Assembly: GCA_949358305.1 (NCBI GenBank)
Contig: OX442315.1
Location: 26,190,427-26,254,426, forward strand
Source of the DNA: Strigamia acuminata
Taxonomy: Eukaryota > Arthropoda > Chilopoda > Geophilomorpha > Linotaeniidae
DNA length: 64,000 nt
Reading direction: 5' to 3'
Notes under the pieces: model-generated
Told to the model about the DNA's origin: nothing
What the model saw: the letters and a program-made list of their open reading frames with translations, nothing else
Database searches by the model: none
Position numbers and translations under genes: made by a program
In this document: positions 1 through 14,380 of the stretch, one piece after another
Layout of the letters: every line of letters starts with the position of its first letter
Position numbering within the stretch: position 1 is the first letter of the stretch

Positions 1-3000
1 AGCCACTTACCGTAAATGGGTTCCGTGTGTGAGAGTAGCAGTTTGCTGTTTCCTGATTTTTTTTTTTGTTAGCATGGTGGATTTTTTTTTCTTCTCTTTC
101 CTACATTTGAACACAAATTACTTTTCATTTCTTCTTCTCTCAATTATAAATCTTAATTATAATTTGTTTTATATTATGGAGATAGAAATTAAGACATTTC
201 CCAAATCAAACCATCAAAAAATCTTTTTTTTTTTTTTTTTAAATTTAAATTTTTTTTTTTTAAATTTTTTTTTTAAAAAAAAGAAACATCAAATTCAAAC
301 CAGATCCGTATTTTATTACACCTCTCATTTTTCTCATAAAATTTCCCTCTCCCACATTCTCATCCCATCGTCTTTTTCTTCCCATTTGAGATGGGTGATC
401 CATTAACTGAGCAGCGTAAACCCAATTAAACCTCCCACTGTTTGCTTTTAAAGCTAAAACCAGGGTTTCCAATTAATTAAAAACGGTGAAGCACCTTTTA
501 CCTTTTTTTCCCCTCTTCAACCACCCTCCACTTCCCTCACTCACATAGTCATAGGGGACGGGGGCGTGCCTATTGATTCGCCATATTTGTAGAAAAAGTG
601 CCCTCCTTTTACTGAGTCTGTGGGGTAATTAACACGCCTATAATTGAGGCATAATGATGTGTAATGCCTCTTAAGTGTCCTCCTCCTTACCCCAACCCGA
701 ACAAAGAACGCTCGAGCCCGCCCTCTATTTCGCCGTTCCCCTTTTCTCTCCGTAATGACGAAGCTTTACCACAGTGGAACCCGTTATTTCTCTTGGGTTG
801 TAAAAGTTTTTACGACTGAAATCAGTGGAGCTTACTCTACAACCTTCAAACTCCCTCTCTCTAACTCGCTCAGTGACAATGTTTAGAGAATGTTACTTCA
901 ATAAAGACTATATAATTTTGTAGTTTTAATTTGATACAATTCTAAATAAATAAGTAAATATCGCCTATATAATAATAATTATTTTAAATTATTTTAAATC
1001 AAAATATTGTAAGAAATATTGAATTAAAATTCTACAAGCGTCTTCCTTCATGTTGATGTTATTATTGCGTACTCGATTACGCGATGAGTGTGTTTTTATG
1101 TATCTGAAATGTGTTTTAAAACATCTTGTCGGTTTTAAAAAATTTTTATTGGATATAAAATGACGTCGTTTTAAAAACTGAAGAGAATTTAAGTAATACT
1201 TGCGTAGAAAGCAGTCAGTTTAATCGATTCTAATACGAGTTATGTGATACAGAACGCCCAGTCGTATTGAATAAACATTAAAAATGACTGTTCGCGATTG
1301 TACTTTTTCCCCGCCTGGCTTGGCCGATTTTGGTCGATATTTTCATTCCGACTTAGCTTCCTTCCATCGTTGTTTAATTGAATTTCACTACTTCTATGAC
1401 AGAATTAAAAGACTCGTACATAAAAAGGGAAGAAAAAAAATGGCAACTATTAATTGACAATTACTCGAAATGGGCGCAAATCAAATTGCAGCGAAACATT
1501 GCAGGTAAAATTTGGCTTTAATTTGGCGAGTTAACTTTTTAAATCTTTTATTCAAAACGTGAAATAAAATAAAGAAATAATATTATTCATGAAGGGAGCA
1601 TAAGTGTAAGCGAGGTTGCGGAAAGGGTGGCTGGGTACAAGCACTCGACTTTACTTCGTTCGCTGGTTCCTTTCCTTGCTTTGCTTTCCTTCGCTGTGAC
1701 GCGCGCGCGCGTGTATGCGGTATGAGCGGCCTGTTAACTTTGTGTCAGCGGCAAAATGTGGGAAGGGGGGATGGAAGCGATGAGGGGGGTTTCTTTTCGG
1801 AGACAGCGTCAGGTGCACTTGTCGGTGATGTCACTCACCCACATGAGCCCAATAACCGCGCTATTTGGACTTCTATCTCTCTCCAATCCATCCCCCTGTC
1901 TATCCTTTGTCACAGACTGCTGTTTGTGCTAATGGAAAGCTTTGATCTCTTGCAGACTAACTCTGCGACAGAGAATTAGATTTTGATCAAGTATTTATTA
2001 AAAATCCTATCAAATCGGGCGTAATCTGCAATATCCGCTTGACGTTCTGTTGCGTTTAAAATAAACTAATACCGGTATTTGGTTTAATGGTATAGAGTGC
2101 TAGAAGGCCAATGTTTAATTCATTTTATTTAGTGCATTTTTTCTCACACTTGTAGTGAGTATTGCGTGATTAACTACAATTAGACCGACGGGAATTCCTC
2201 ATTTAAAACACTAGTTTTTCGTCGCTTTTGAATAACTAATGAGATTGTTCATTATTTATCTCGAAATTCAACAACCTAACACTAAATCCTTGTTATTGCT
2301 TACACATGGACGGAAATATATTCTCGATAGAATTTAATGCTGCATAATAAAGTTCGCAAGGATTTTTTCGTTCTTTGGTCGAACTTAATTAAAATTGTTC
2401 AAGTTTGGTTTTGAGATTAAATAAATAAACAAGCAATCAAAATTTGAAGTTATTCAAAATGGCGGACATAGCCTCTCAAGTGAAATGATTTAATGGCTAA
2501 GATTAGTATTTTAGTGGCATGGAAGATAAATATAAGGCTGGAAAACAACCATAAAACTCCAGAGTTATAATAAACATTCACGAAATTTCGATATTTAGAA
2601 TTGTGATGTTAAATATTTTTGTTTAAAAAATTTAACATCTCAAATGGTACAGCGAAATGAGAAACCGATAATAAAAAATAAAGAAAAAATGAATGTAAAC
2701 AGGAAGATGGAGAAATTTGTGGGCGAATGTCGCTCATGTGATGTTAGTGATTCCCTTTGTTCTCACTAAAATTGGCCATATTTGAGTGATATGAGAAAAA
2801 GCGATGTGTGCTAAGACGTATTATCAAGTCGGCAATGAAGCCTTGTGATGATGTGCTCTTTCCTTTAGGATCGGCACTAGATAGGAACTAATGTGCTATG
2901 AAGAGGCGAGTGAACTTGGAAGAGGAGAGGAAGAAAAATAATCGCACGTTGCTCATATCATGTACATCGCATGTAATTGGACCAGTTCAAATACAACTTA

Positions 3001-5500
3001 TAATTAGTCGTTTTATATCTTTGCTTTGGTCTCTTCTCTCATTTGATAAAGATTATTTTCCAAGGTTGCAGTAATTAAGTAAGAGAGTTGTTTTGCTCAC
3101 TGAGGTTACATCGAAAAAAAGATGCGCAACAGGTGAATCCGAAACGAAATTCAGAGGTAAGCGCTTCAATTTGAACGTCATGTCAAAAAAGGAACAATTA
3201 TATTTTGCTATTATTTTAAATCTGTTTAATACTTTTTAGTTATGTGGGATTTCGCGTAAACATGGTATTGTGTTGTAGTGACGCCATGCTGTCTCTCTTA
3301 AATGGAAGTTTATTACTCAATTACACACTTAGTTCTGGTGTTAGCTTCACAAACCACTAAACCAGTAGTCCCATTTAATGTGGATGACTTAGACGTGTGC
3401 TTTCTGAACCACCTGTCAGGTCACGTCACAAATATAGCAGTTACAGGAGGAAATATAAATGCATATTTTGTTTGAATTAGTTATGTTGGATTTCAGAGGT
3501 GACTTTTCACATAACATGTCCATATTTGCCCGTTTATTGCTCATCTTTGAGAGGGATTTTATTGCCAAATCGCTAAACACAATCAGATAAGTGAATTTAA
3601 ATATTTGTTCGGCTCGAACAAAGGCGGAATTTTATGAAGTTAATTCGGAAATCTTTGCGCTGAAGTCGCTGTGCCATATTGAATTACACTTGGGGAAGTC
3701 ATTAGGACATTTTTTTGGGTTGTGCAAACAAATAGTGTAATCTGAATGCAAAGGTATTGCTTAGTTATTTAGTTGTAGCACTTCATCTCTCAAGTAATTT
3801 AGATGTTTTTATGTAAATAGAATACTAACTTGAAAGTTTAATAAATTTAATTTAATTACGGAGTCATGAACTGGAATAACCGATTTAACTTTTTTATGGG
3901 GTTAGAATGATTACTCTTAGGGGGAGAAAACTAGTTATTGAAGATTAAATTTATCTTTGGCGAACGGAAGGAATCAGACAGAACATTAATATTGCATATT
4001 TGACCTACCATATGAGGCAGGATCATATATATAATACTGTTTTCAAACGGAGGAAAAACTCTCTTTTGGTTACTGTATTACTCATGGCCTCTAAACGACT
4101 CTTCTTAATTTGAATAATTTGAAGTGACACTTTGCTATTTACGTATTGTCATTAATTTTTTAAAAAATGTAAAATCTGCCAAGAGATGAGTTCAACCAAC
4201 AAGAGTTTGTAAACCTGTGTTAATCATGCTAAAAGAAAACAAAACTAGAGTTCAAAGAGAATTTAATTTTTCTTTTTTAAAAAAAAAAAAAAATTAAAAA
4301 AATGTAATTTGTTCGTATTAAGTTGAATGTTATCTTTTTATTGATTATTCTTCTGGCCTTTTTTCATCTTTTTACCATATTGCATTAATTTTTTATGACC
4401 ATTTTAATACTTTCATTAGGGATCCATTTTGGGAGCGTTTTGTAGTCACTTAGGCTAATCCCAACTTCGTCAGTGGCTCATGTTTTTCTCATAAATAGAG
4501 GATTAGAGACCGTTTTGCCCTTGCTTTTCTTAAACTCTTCCTTGACAGTAGCAAGGGAGCTGCACTAAGTTGTTCAGCGTGAGTGTGGGTGGATGATTTG
4601 CTAATCTCTGGTGGCTTAGTGTGAGGACAGTGGAAGCATAATTAATAATATCCCCTTCCCAGGCATCGATTTGTCTTTGCGACTTATTTATCAATTTATT
4701 TATTCTTCATTCTTGATGAATCTTCAGAGCAGATAATTGCGCCTTAAAGCTACATGGTGTCATCAACAATACACGTGTATGTATACAGAGATTTAGAAAG
4801 AGAAAAATAAAAATAAAATTATTTTAATGTAGGATATAATAAGGAAATTTATGTGTCGTCTATAAAATATGCTTTGGCAATATTTTATTGAAAACGAAAC
4901 TGACATTTATTTACCTACATTAGAAGTGCGGTATAGGAGGAGAATTTTTTCTCTTTTATGACTCTTAATGTGGGTGTGTTATAACTCGTTTATGATGGAT
5001 TGGCCTTGGCAGTTCTGACTTTGATGATTTATGATTGCGCTTAATCAGTTTTAGTCATGCTCGTCCAATTCATCATGACGTCATTGCGTCGAAGCGCACT
5101 TGGTGTGGGCGCCAGTCATTTCCATCGAAAACATTTTCATTCCTATAGGGTGAGTGGTTGTGTAAAAAGAGCGCCTTGTCACTTGTTTCTTATAATTTAC
5201 TTCAATTGCCTAGCTAGATTTCCAAGATGGATATTTTTTTTACAGTATCCCGGGAATTTTTACAGCTCAACCATTTCACATCAGAGTTATGAGGCCCTGG
5301 AAGCTCCTACACTTTTTTTTTTTAACTTAAAAAAAAGTTATTATAATAGACGTTTTTCCGCTCGTCTTGATGCTTTCAACCAAATTTACCTGTCATTTCT
5401 TTAAGGTCAACTTGGTCAGATTCCTCTTTTAACACATGAAAAGTATTACAATATGTGTTTTATTCCTCCCACTTGATCCTCTTTCTTTGGCATGAAAGAG
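1..5500. other. Non-coding, AT-rich left flank or intron
   Basis: Homopolymer-rich sequence with no recognisable gene. A short GC-richer patch lies at 1600-1980 with (CG)6. A GAG|GTAAGC donor-like site at 3156 lacks a matching acceptor. Whether this is intron or upstream of the promoter cannot be told. Confidence 0.6.
1700..1711. repeat. (CG)6 run
   Basis: Alternating CG stretch within a short GC-richer block. It has Z-DNA potential and shows that CpG is tolerated here. Confidence 0.85.
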
Positions 5501-5549
5501 AGAGCGAGTTAATCACGTCTTTTGATCTTTTGTGACGCGAAACATTTTT

Positions 5550-5573
5550 ATATATATACGTATATATATATAT
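5550..5573. repeat. (TA)n microsatellite
   Basis: TA run interrupted by ACG (TATATATACGTATATATA), itself palindromic, leading into a T-run. Confidence 0.8.
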
Positions 5574-8500
5574 TTTTTTTTTCTTTTTGGTTTCTCTTTT
5601 CCTGAGCTTCCTGCAAATCCTTCCTCAATCAATTCCTTTTTTTCCCCCCTTCCAACTCCACAAGTCAGTGCAAGTCGTGGCGCACGTATGCTGTCGCTTG
5701 ACGATAAAATATGTATCATGGCAAATGGGTACAAGCTACGATACGTTTCCCCATCTCCCGCCTCCTGCTTGACAGAAGCGACCCAGCGTTAGTGTCCACT
5801 GGTGAGGTATTTATGACCTAACCATCGGATTCTATCTCTCCCAAGCTCACGCGTTCCTCTCTTTCTCTCATCCTCCTTGTAAAGCGATGTATAGCCTCCG
5901 ATCGGAGCGGGAAGGGAAAAAAACACTTGCTAGTCAAACGTATGCCCGTTGTAAAGGGAAAGTTATAGCCACCAACCACCGTTTGGTGGCCACCGGTTAG
6001 TTATTACGTCTTGTTGTATTGGCGGTTCGGACTTCGCTAGAGCGACGTGCTGTGGGTTTTATGGCAAATGAATGGTTTCTTTAACATCTCGTTGCAGAGA
6101 GGGGATGGTAGTGCATTGACGGAAGTGTTGGACGTTGGGTCGAAGAGCCGATTGGATATGGGAATTCGCGTGTTAAAGGGTTGAGTGAGTTTTGGTATAA
6201 TGGGGGCAGGTGAAGGCGGTTATGACCCGGTCAAGAAAAATACCCCCCACTCGGGCTGCCATGGCAAATTTTGATGGAATGCCTCTGAAACGGCTCCGTT
6301 ACGTGAGGGTGGAGGTGGGTGGGTGGTGGTTTAAAGCTATGTGCTGGCGAGATAAAAACAGGAAACGTGTCCAACGTATCACTATTTTCTAGCGATGGTC
6401 GGGCGTGCGTTTCAATCAATGGTGTTCCACAAATCATGCAACAAGGGATTGCTCTCTCTTGACCAATTGCACCATATAATGCAACCCGTTTAGCCAACCT
6501 GAAGAAAAGCTTGTGCTACTATTGACTGCCCACAGCACATGCTTCATAGAGCGAAAAACTTACTGCATAATTTTAGAATTTTTATTTTCTTTTTCTTTTC
6601 AAATCGGGAAAAGAATTTTTTTTTATTTTTTTTATGGGGTTACGTATAATTTATGTATTTATTCATTTATTGATTTTTAGTTTTGGTCTTGGGTGGGGTG
6701 GTGGTTTTGGGGATTGGTCTTTGTTTTTCAATTTATTTATTTATTTATTATTTTTTTTTTGTTATTGGCAATTATATATATTTTTTTTTTGTTTAAGTAA
6801 GATAAAAGTTATTTGCGGGTAAATAATTTTTTTTTTATAAATCATTTCCAATTCCATACAAGTATGATTCCACCTTATTCAGCAAACAAGAACTGGAAAT
6901 ATTTGTCGATATTCAGCCCCGTTTCTGTGTAGACTGTCTGCTGTTTTTGACGGCTTGAATGACGAAGGTTTGGAAAACAGAATGAGATACATTTAAAACT
7001 TTTTTTTCCTGGAAATTGGAAGAAGAAAAAAAAAAGGGAAAATGTAATAAAATAAAAACAAACATAATAAAATAACACGAAACGTAGAATAAATGTAAAG
7101 AATGTACATCATACATACATAAACTAGAAGCAAACATATGATTTAAAAACAGGAAATTATGGAGAAAAAAATCAAATTGATTTTTATAATTTTTAAATTA
7201 AAAAGGAGATATAAACTGGGCGTCATATCGCATATGAATAAAATATAAGTGTCTTAGAGCTTGAAATATATTGCATTCAAATATAACGATCGAGTGAATA
7301 TGTGAGTAATAACACAAACATTCATAAAATATTTAACATTAAAAAAAGTGGAATTACAAAGTGCGCCAATAAGAACGTAAAGTTTATAATTTCCACATGT
7401 TTTTCCAAAAGCCAACTTGTTTGTAAGTTGTCATAGTGATTAGTGATTACATAAAAGTTGCCTCAAACAGAAATAACAGCATGTCAAGGGCGTCCGCACA
7501 CGGCACACGAGATAAGTATCAATAAAGCGGCTACTTTCAAATTTCTTTTCATTGGTCGGGACTTGTTGGAGGAAGATGACATCATCTGAACGCGTGATGG
7601 CAATAAAGATCTCGGGGTCTTGACAAAGATCCCCGTTCATTTGCACAAGAAGTTAGTTATCTTGTTATTCCGTAACTTTGTTTCCTTTCATTTGTGAGAG
7701 ACGAGGGTGGAGCAGATTCCCCGTCTCGAAGTTCTTCAATTACTTTGGGTTCCCTGCTGGTGGTCAAGCAGGGTCGCCAGCGAGAAGCATCAAAGAAGCC
7801 TGTGATTTTTAACGTAGATTTATCGTTATCCAGGACAGTTTGGGGTTGGCCGTGAAGAATATCCCGTCCGACTGACGGCGAGCCCATTGCTTTTGAAATA
7901 TAGTGGGGAAAAAACGAGCCGCCATATTTATTGAGACGAATGACTTACAAGACGCGACATAGAAAGTGCCCGCACTAGAAGAAAGATTCCATCAGCTTCC
8001 GCTAGAGTGGTCTCCTATTGCTCTTTTCACATCTAAACGTGTTCTTGAGATGCTTGTATTGCAAAATTATCAAATTCTGTCCAATCTATCTAATTTATTA
8101 CGCACATTTATTTCGCCTTGAATAATTCTTCATACATGAACATTGTTTCAACTAACCAACTCGACAAAACCAAAATCTCCTTCTTTTAATTCTAATTTAT
8201 TTTCTCTTTTCATATAAGTTATAACTGAGGGTCGATTGAGAAGAAAACGGGGCTGCGAAAGGGAGGGTTGGGGGATAACTCAAGGAGGAAAAAAAAATTA
8301 ATCAAATTGCATCCAAGCATATAAAGTAAATTAGGGCATAATTCATTTCTTACTTCCCTCATTGCGTGATGAGACATGTTGAATATCCAGCAGGTCAATC
8401 GTTTGGACCTCGGAAGGAGGGGAAGGAAGCGAGGCATATACATAGAGTATAGAGTATGAAGTAAAAAAAAAATGGTTGGAAAAAAAAGTGGGAGTATAGA

Positions 8501-9127
8501 GATCCCGCCAAGACAAATGGCGCGATTTAATGGTAGCCATCTGGTCGCCTAGGCAGCAGCAGCATCTCTGTTGTGTGTGGATATAAGCCTCGTAATAATT
8601 CATATCTTCCCTATCAGTCGTATGAATCATACACACTTGCATCTGTCGCGCACTGAGGATATCATGACTATTATATACACAACGTATAAAAACATTGTCT
8701 TCAAAGCTGATAAGTTTGCGTCGTTGGCACTGTTTGTTTCCTTTGAATGTTTCTTCTATTTTTTGTTCTTTCTTGCTTATTGGATTGTCAAATAGAGTTT
8801 GGAAATTAATTCATCTGCGGGTATTCGTCGTGTACGTTCTACGAGGGGTTTTAGTGCCTTGTTTTAGTGTCTGTACAAAGTTGAACATGTAGCGACCATA
8901 AAGAATGGCGCAGGCGCTTTGTTGGTCTGGATATGAGTTTCTCTAATTGGATCAAGGCAGGAGAAAATAGTGGTCATTCACAATGGGATTAAGTTTCTTT
9001 TTTCTTCCCTTCTTTCTTTCGTGTTATTTCATTCAGAGGGATGGGAGGGCAAAGTAAAGCAAAAGTAATTTTTCAACCTCGAAAAATTGTTTGACTAACA
9101 TGGGCTTCCTCGTCCTAATTCATGGTA

Positions 9128-9189
9128 AATAAAAAAAAATAAAAAATAAAAAATAAATATTTTTCTTCTTTTATTTTTTATTTTTTTAT
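9128..9189. repeat. A/T imperfect palindrome
   Basis: A-rich left arm (9128-9159, repeated AATAAAAAA units) faces a T-rich right arm (9160-9189, TTTTTATT units). The two pair with only a few gaps and would form a long AT hairpin. Confidence 0.6.
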
Positions 9190-10380
9190 TAATTTTTTTT
9201 AAAAAAAAATTTATAGTTGAAGGCTCGTGAGATTTGTGTATATTTATTCTGCAGTTTTCTTCTCTGATATGAAATAATAGGCCACCTCATTTGAAGAGAG
9301 CACTCAGTTTATGTCTTTATCAAGGTTGCTTCAGGTTAAGGTCAACATGTAATGACTTTTTTTTCTTTTAAAAAAAAGTGCAAGTCATGGCTAGGACATC
9401 ACCCACTATATACGCATCACAGTAGAGTAGAATAAAAAGGTCACCATGATACTTTTATAACTTAATGATTAATTCCATAATTTAAAAAAAGAAAAAATGT
9501 AACTTGTTTTTCAAGTGCAGCATTGCGTCTTGTGCTGTGAGCCGATTTAGGATAAGTATAAGGGATAAATGCAATGTAAGATTTTCAGTTTGTGGCTGCA
9601 GGTACATCTCCAGTTCCCCCTCTATCCTTCCTTTCCCCTCGTTTGGTAATAATGGTCATAAAAACTGCTGCAAATAAAGTTGCCACAAGAGTAAACAGAC
9701 GATTCGTATGCGTGCCTCATCCTCATTCCAGATGGATTGGTGGTGGTGGTGGAAAAGCAGAAGGGGGATGGGTGGGAAACGCACACACCCCAGCCATCCG
9801 TCGAGGTAAAATCCTTAGCTTTTACGGGATCCTCCCTCATAATCTGCAGAAACAGCTACCGCTTGGTTTGATCAATAAGGAGGAGACGAGAGTGAGTCAT
9901 TGGGCCTCGTACTTGGCGAGTGAGCACAGTGCTGTGTTGTTGACGATAAAATAAATATGTGAGAAATTAACACCGAGTCAATATGACACGAAGGGTTGAC
10001 ATATATGAAACAAATTTAATTTCCTCTGATGAAGTGTCTGCTTTATTAATAACTTTTTATTTTCGACTTGGCCTACGTGCAATTCTCGTCGATTTACAAA
10101 AAAATATATAAAGATTTTTGTTTTTGTGGAAATTAAACCTTAATCCCATCTATATATATTGCATATCGAGTAATATCGTCGATTAAATATCGACTTGTTG
10201 TTTCAAATATGGAATATCGAATTCTTGTACTTTGCCACTTGTACTTTGCCCACTCATTCTTAGTATACATTCAGGCAGGAAGTAAACTCGGAGCTTCGGC
10301 ATCCTCACATTTCTTATTGTTGATATTATCGATTTAACTGACAATCGAGTAAGTAAACCATTACTATTAGAGCACAACCT

Positions 10381-12640
10381 GGTGGTGAGTAAAACCGTTT
10401 ACTCTTTTGACTGCATGCCCAATGGTAATGGGTGCACGTGCTTATTCTTGGATTATTTTTATTCATGGTTGATAGTCGCACGTGTGCATTGAGGACCAAA
10501 ATGACTCTTCTTTTCTCTTAGAGATGGGAATAGGGCGACTCCAACGTCGTGTGATGGATAGTTGAGGGACTAGGCTACAATGGCCGTCTTTGTTGGCGCC
10601 CTCTCTGGGGGCCTTGCCTGCTGCTGCTGCTGATGGATGGATAATTAAAGCCCGCGTGGCCGAGTGGGTGTGGAGATGGTGGTCGGTTTGGCTCAGACCG
10701 ACACACCGTCGTTCTAAATGGGGGTAATTGCCAGGGGTTGTCGGCACCGATTCAAGGGGACTTGGATAAGAAGGTGGGAGGGTGCTTGTCTATCTTAATG
10801 TTGAAGGGTTCTCTCAGGTTTTTTTTTTTTAGTTTTTTAGTTTTTTGTGTGCTTATTCGCTCAATGGAGGCATAATAGGGAGAGTTGTTTGGTGAATTGC
10901 CATGGTTTGATGCACCTGGATTTTTTTTTTGAATGATATGTTATAGTTTAGTGAGTTTTGAGTTGTTTTGTGTTCAATGTCATTGCGTGGTTGGCGTTGT
11001 GTCGTAAAATTTTTACCTATGTCGTAAAAGTATTTCTTCTCTGATGCCAAACAGACTCAGGTGAGTGCTCGTGATAGCGTGATGCGTGGCTTTTAGGGTC
11101 ATGCACCCTTTGAATTCGGTTAACACTTTAATCTGTGTAATATATTTAAAGGCAATGTTATATAGTAAGGAAGTTCGGAACACGTTTCCTGTTAAAGATA
11201 ATAAATAAATTGAAAAATAATAAAAATTACTCACCGTGAAACGTGACTTTTATTTTATTTTATTTTATTTTTATTTATTCAGGATGGAAAAAAAATTTAA
11301 AATTTTTATTTTTATTATTTTTAATATCAACTTCGATTGACCACTGGTCAAGAATTCTTTTTTTTCTCCAGGTGTGAAGCAGGAAACGTGGGCGTGGTGG
11401 GTGCAAATCACTTTTGATTAGTGTGGCGAACTGTAGTGAAGATCATAAATCTTTGCCTTTCACATGTATAATGATGAATTTGTGAGTAGTTGAATGGCGA
11501 CCGGACAACAGATGCTAACAGGTCAGTTTGGGGAGTTTTTAAGTGAACAAAAAGTATATTGTGTAAGTTGACCAAGGTGAATTATGGTGATGTTTGGCTC
11601 GTAAAACATCCTCTAAAATCGCTTCACCTGTCGGAGGTTGGGCTTTTCTACCTATTGTAGGCAGTGGTCAATTTTTGTTACACGATAAGAAAGAGAAAGC
11701 AAGCGTGTGAAAATATGATGAGAATTTCCTGTTTTTTTTTCTTCTTCTTCTTTTAAAAAATTGTCCTTGAGAATGATTACTAGTAATTGATTCGTATAGC
11801 CTGATTTAGAGTGGGCACCTGGAGTGAAGCCTGATGTGTTTGCTTGAGTTCTGCGCAAATAAATCATAAGCACATGTCCCGCCCAGGCCATATTTCATTA
11901 AGGGGCCAAATGCAGGAGCCGTTGCTGCTGCTTGTGGCCGACTTATCCCCAAGGGGTAATTCTTGTGTTTGTGTGGCGTTTCTTTTCGTCTCGAGGTGTG
12001 GGGAAAGATTCACGGCCGCCGTTTCTCTTTTGCCTGCATACTACGGGTGGCCGAAGACACACACGTGATTTATCCGTGGGGGGACGATCGCAAACGCGCC
12101 AGGGACACTTTGTAATTGCTGTTTTGGGGACATCTGGTGATAAAAAATTGAGTGTTCGTTGATCTATATGGGCTTTTGAGGCATTGTTAGTGATTTTGTT
12201 TCGGTTCGCTCCGCGAGGTGGGTTTTAGCGCTAACTGGCGGTGGAATGTGGAACGGAAAGCGTATATCGAACCAGTTTGACTTTGCTTGTTTGCAGCGAG
12301 AAATGCGGTTCAACTCATCAATCTGGTTTGAAAATGCGCATCGCCTAAATTTAGCCGGCCGGGTTGTAGCTTTGGTTTGCTTATTTATTCGTCGACGGTT
12401 TTTGGTCATGGGAGAGATGGAGATTTAATGACTGAGCAGAAATTGAAAGCCACCTTTGTCATGTCATGTGCGTCTCAACTTTGTGACAGATAGGATGCAT
12501 GGAGTAGTGTTTAGTCAGCATGTTTTGCTTCTCTTTCTTTCTTTCTTTGGCTCGATAAGGCTATTTGAGTGCGTGTTTAATGCGGAGTCACGTGATGAGT
12601 AAATTCGCTCTTCGTACGTACGAGTGGGAGGAGGCAAATT
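10381..12640. other. Non-coding, with isolated splice-like signals
   Basis: A CTCAG|GTGAGT donor at 11061 has no convincing acceptor upstream. A strong pyrimidine tract ends in CTCCAG|GTGTGA at 11371/11372. Neither can be tied to an open exon. CpG-rich patches lie at 10560-10740 and 11900-12260. Confidence 0.45.
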
Positions 12641-13230
12641 GAAGGGTGGCCGGAAGAGAGACACGCTGACGGGCTAATAAGCTGTAGTTGAGCGCGATCG
12701 GTGGTTTTCACCGCCGTCCACGGCCCAGTAGCCATTGCAGACAAGCTGTCAACGCTTGTAGCCGCAGTGGGACGCGGCGATTATCGCGTTTTCGGGGGAC
12801 GACGGCCTCAAAGGATTGCGATTGATTGGGATATGTTGGAATTTATTTACTTTCGAAATAAAAATGTTGACAGTAAATATGAGGGGAAAACATTTGTTTT
12901 TTAAAATGTTTTTGTTGTTTTTTATTTTTTTTTCTGGAGTTTGACAGGCAACAGCCAGAGGGGCGGTGAGTATGGCATGATGTAGGCGGCCGGAAATGTA
13001 ATTCCCATGAAAATGTGTTGTAGTTGCCGCGGTGACTGACAGCGGTGACCAATCACTTGGCGGCCACGCGGGGGCGCGCGCACCTCGTGAATACATGCAT
13101 GACCGGCGGTCGCCGCAGGGGAACCGTGGGCCAGCGGCAAGGGCATCAGCCCTGTCAAGCACATGCCACCCGGAAAGGAGAAGTCACGTGACGTGGTTTG
13201 TCGAGGACGAATCTTGCGTACAATACTGAC
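12641..13230. other. CpG-richer non-coding block
   Basis: GC-rich against its flanks, with CTGTCA/TGACAG motifs at about 12745, 13036 and 13156 and few homopolymers. Candidate regulatory element by composition only. Confidence 0.3.
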
Positions 13231-14380
13231 AATGATTTAACGGATTACGGCTAATTATCGATGATGCAATAAAAGGGTTTAATTCCTAAATCTATGCAGT
13301 GCTGATTGGTTGATCCGAAATGCGTCCTCATTCGATACCGGGGGTCTCTGGAGGAGAAGAAGATTGTTGTGTTTGGACGTCCATGATGCGATAAAGTGTT
13401 GGGATTGGGCACGTTGATAGACGCGAGTCCCAGAAGGGATCGACCTTGTGACAGATTCGTGTTCATATGCAACAGGTTAGCTGCGTAGTTACGGTGTTGT
13501 CATTTTAATGACATTAAGAATTCGAGGGGGAGTTCAGGTGTTTTCTACGAGGTCAGCGAGTGTCTTTTTTTTGGAATTTTTATACGAGGTGTGAGAGAAA
13601 TTTGTATTGCCTTTAATTTTATTTAAAATAGATTTTGACTTTCAAGTTGAGGGTGTGACGCATTTAGAGACTGTTGAAAGGAAAATGGAGAGCGAAGTGA
13701 AGGAAGAAAGAAAAAAAAATAGGATGAAAAATCGTAGGAGGAAATGTTTTAGATTTATGGACGGAATATTTTTGTGATTGAAAGCAAAGGCTGTTGGTGT
13801 CTGTCGTCAGTCAAGTGTTTTTGGCCTTTTGCTCTTTGCATCTGGTGGTGGGAAACGTGGATAATTGGCAGCAACTCCACGCCCGGCCAAGGCCCCTTGG
13901 CTAACTCCAATGAATTTCATCAATAAATAAAATCATAAATCCATCCCACGGTGTCACATCATCAAGGACACTCACGATTTGGACGCAGTAATTACAGAGG
14001 CCCAAAGATTGCGTGCTTTCAATCATGTTGCTCGAAAGAAGGGAAAAACTGTTTGAAAATGAATGAAGTAAAAAAAAAAAAGTTTTTAAAAATAATATAT
14101 ATATTTTATAGAGAAAAAAGAAAGAAATAAAAGTAATATTAAAAAAAAAGGGAAGGAAATTTTCCTCTCAATTGAAGGGTTGGGTGGAAATGTCAGAAAA
14201 AAAATTGAACAAACTACTGTCATCGTTGACGACTCCCAGCAGTGTAAAGACAGGTGCATAAATGTTATATGTTTTAACCGTTTGGAGTTTGAAAATCAGC
14301 GATTTCGAAAAAGTAGCGTAAGGAATGATGATTGTTTAAAGGGTCGATTTTAAGTTTGGTGTTTGTTGGTTAGGGTTATT
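13231..14380. other. Non-coding, AT-rich
   Basis: Contains CATAAATC-type sites near 13934 (Hox/Exd-like) and A-rich runs at 14070-14150. Nothing gene-like is seen. Confidence 0.5.

Larger units (their letters stand above)
5501..10380. other. Non-coding, mixed composition
   Basis: Moderately CpG-containing stretches (5640-6500, 7440-8000, 8500-8650, 9590-9950) alternate with T-rich filler. No coding homology, RNA gene or transposase is recognised. A short inverted repeat around 9354-9396 pairs ATGACTTTTTTT with AAAAAAAGT...GTCAT. Confidence 0.55.

Noticed and set aside
10651-10722. tRNA-like stretch with GTGGCCGAGTGGGTG, resembling the 5' part of a Ser/Leu tRNA
   Set aside because: No matching acceptor stem and no proper GGTTCGAATCC B-box follow at the expected spacing.
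11041-11066. Consensus donor CTCAG|GTGAGT at 11061 as an exon end
   Set aside because: No acceptable acceptor or open exon upstream. A lone consensus donor is expected by chance in a window this size; kept only as a note.
11352-11377. Pyrimidine tract plus CTCCAG|GTGTGA as a ratchet site
   Set aside because: The acceptor side is good, but GTGTGA is a poor donor, so the zero-length-exon reading is weak.
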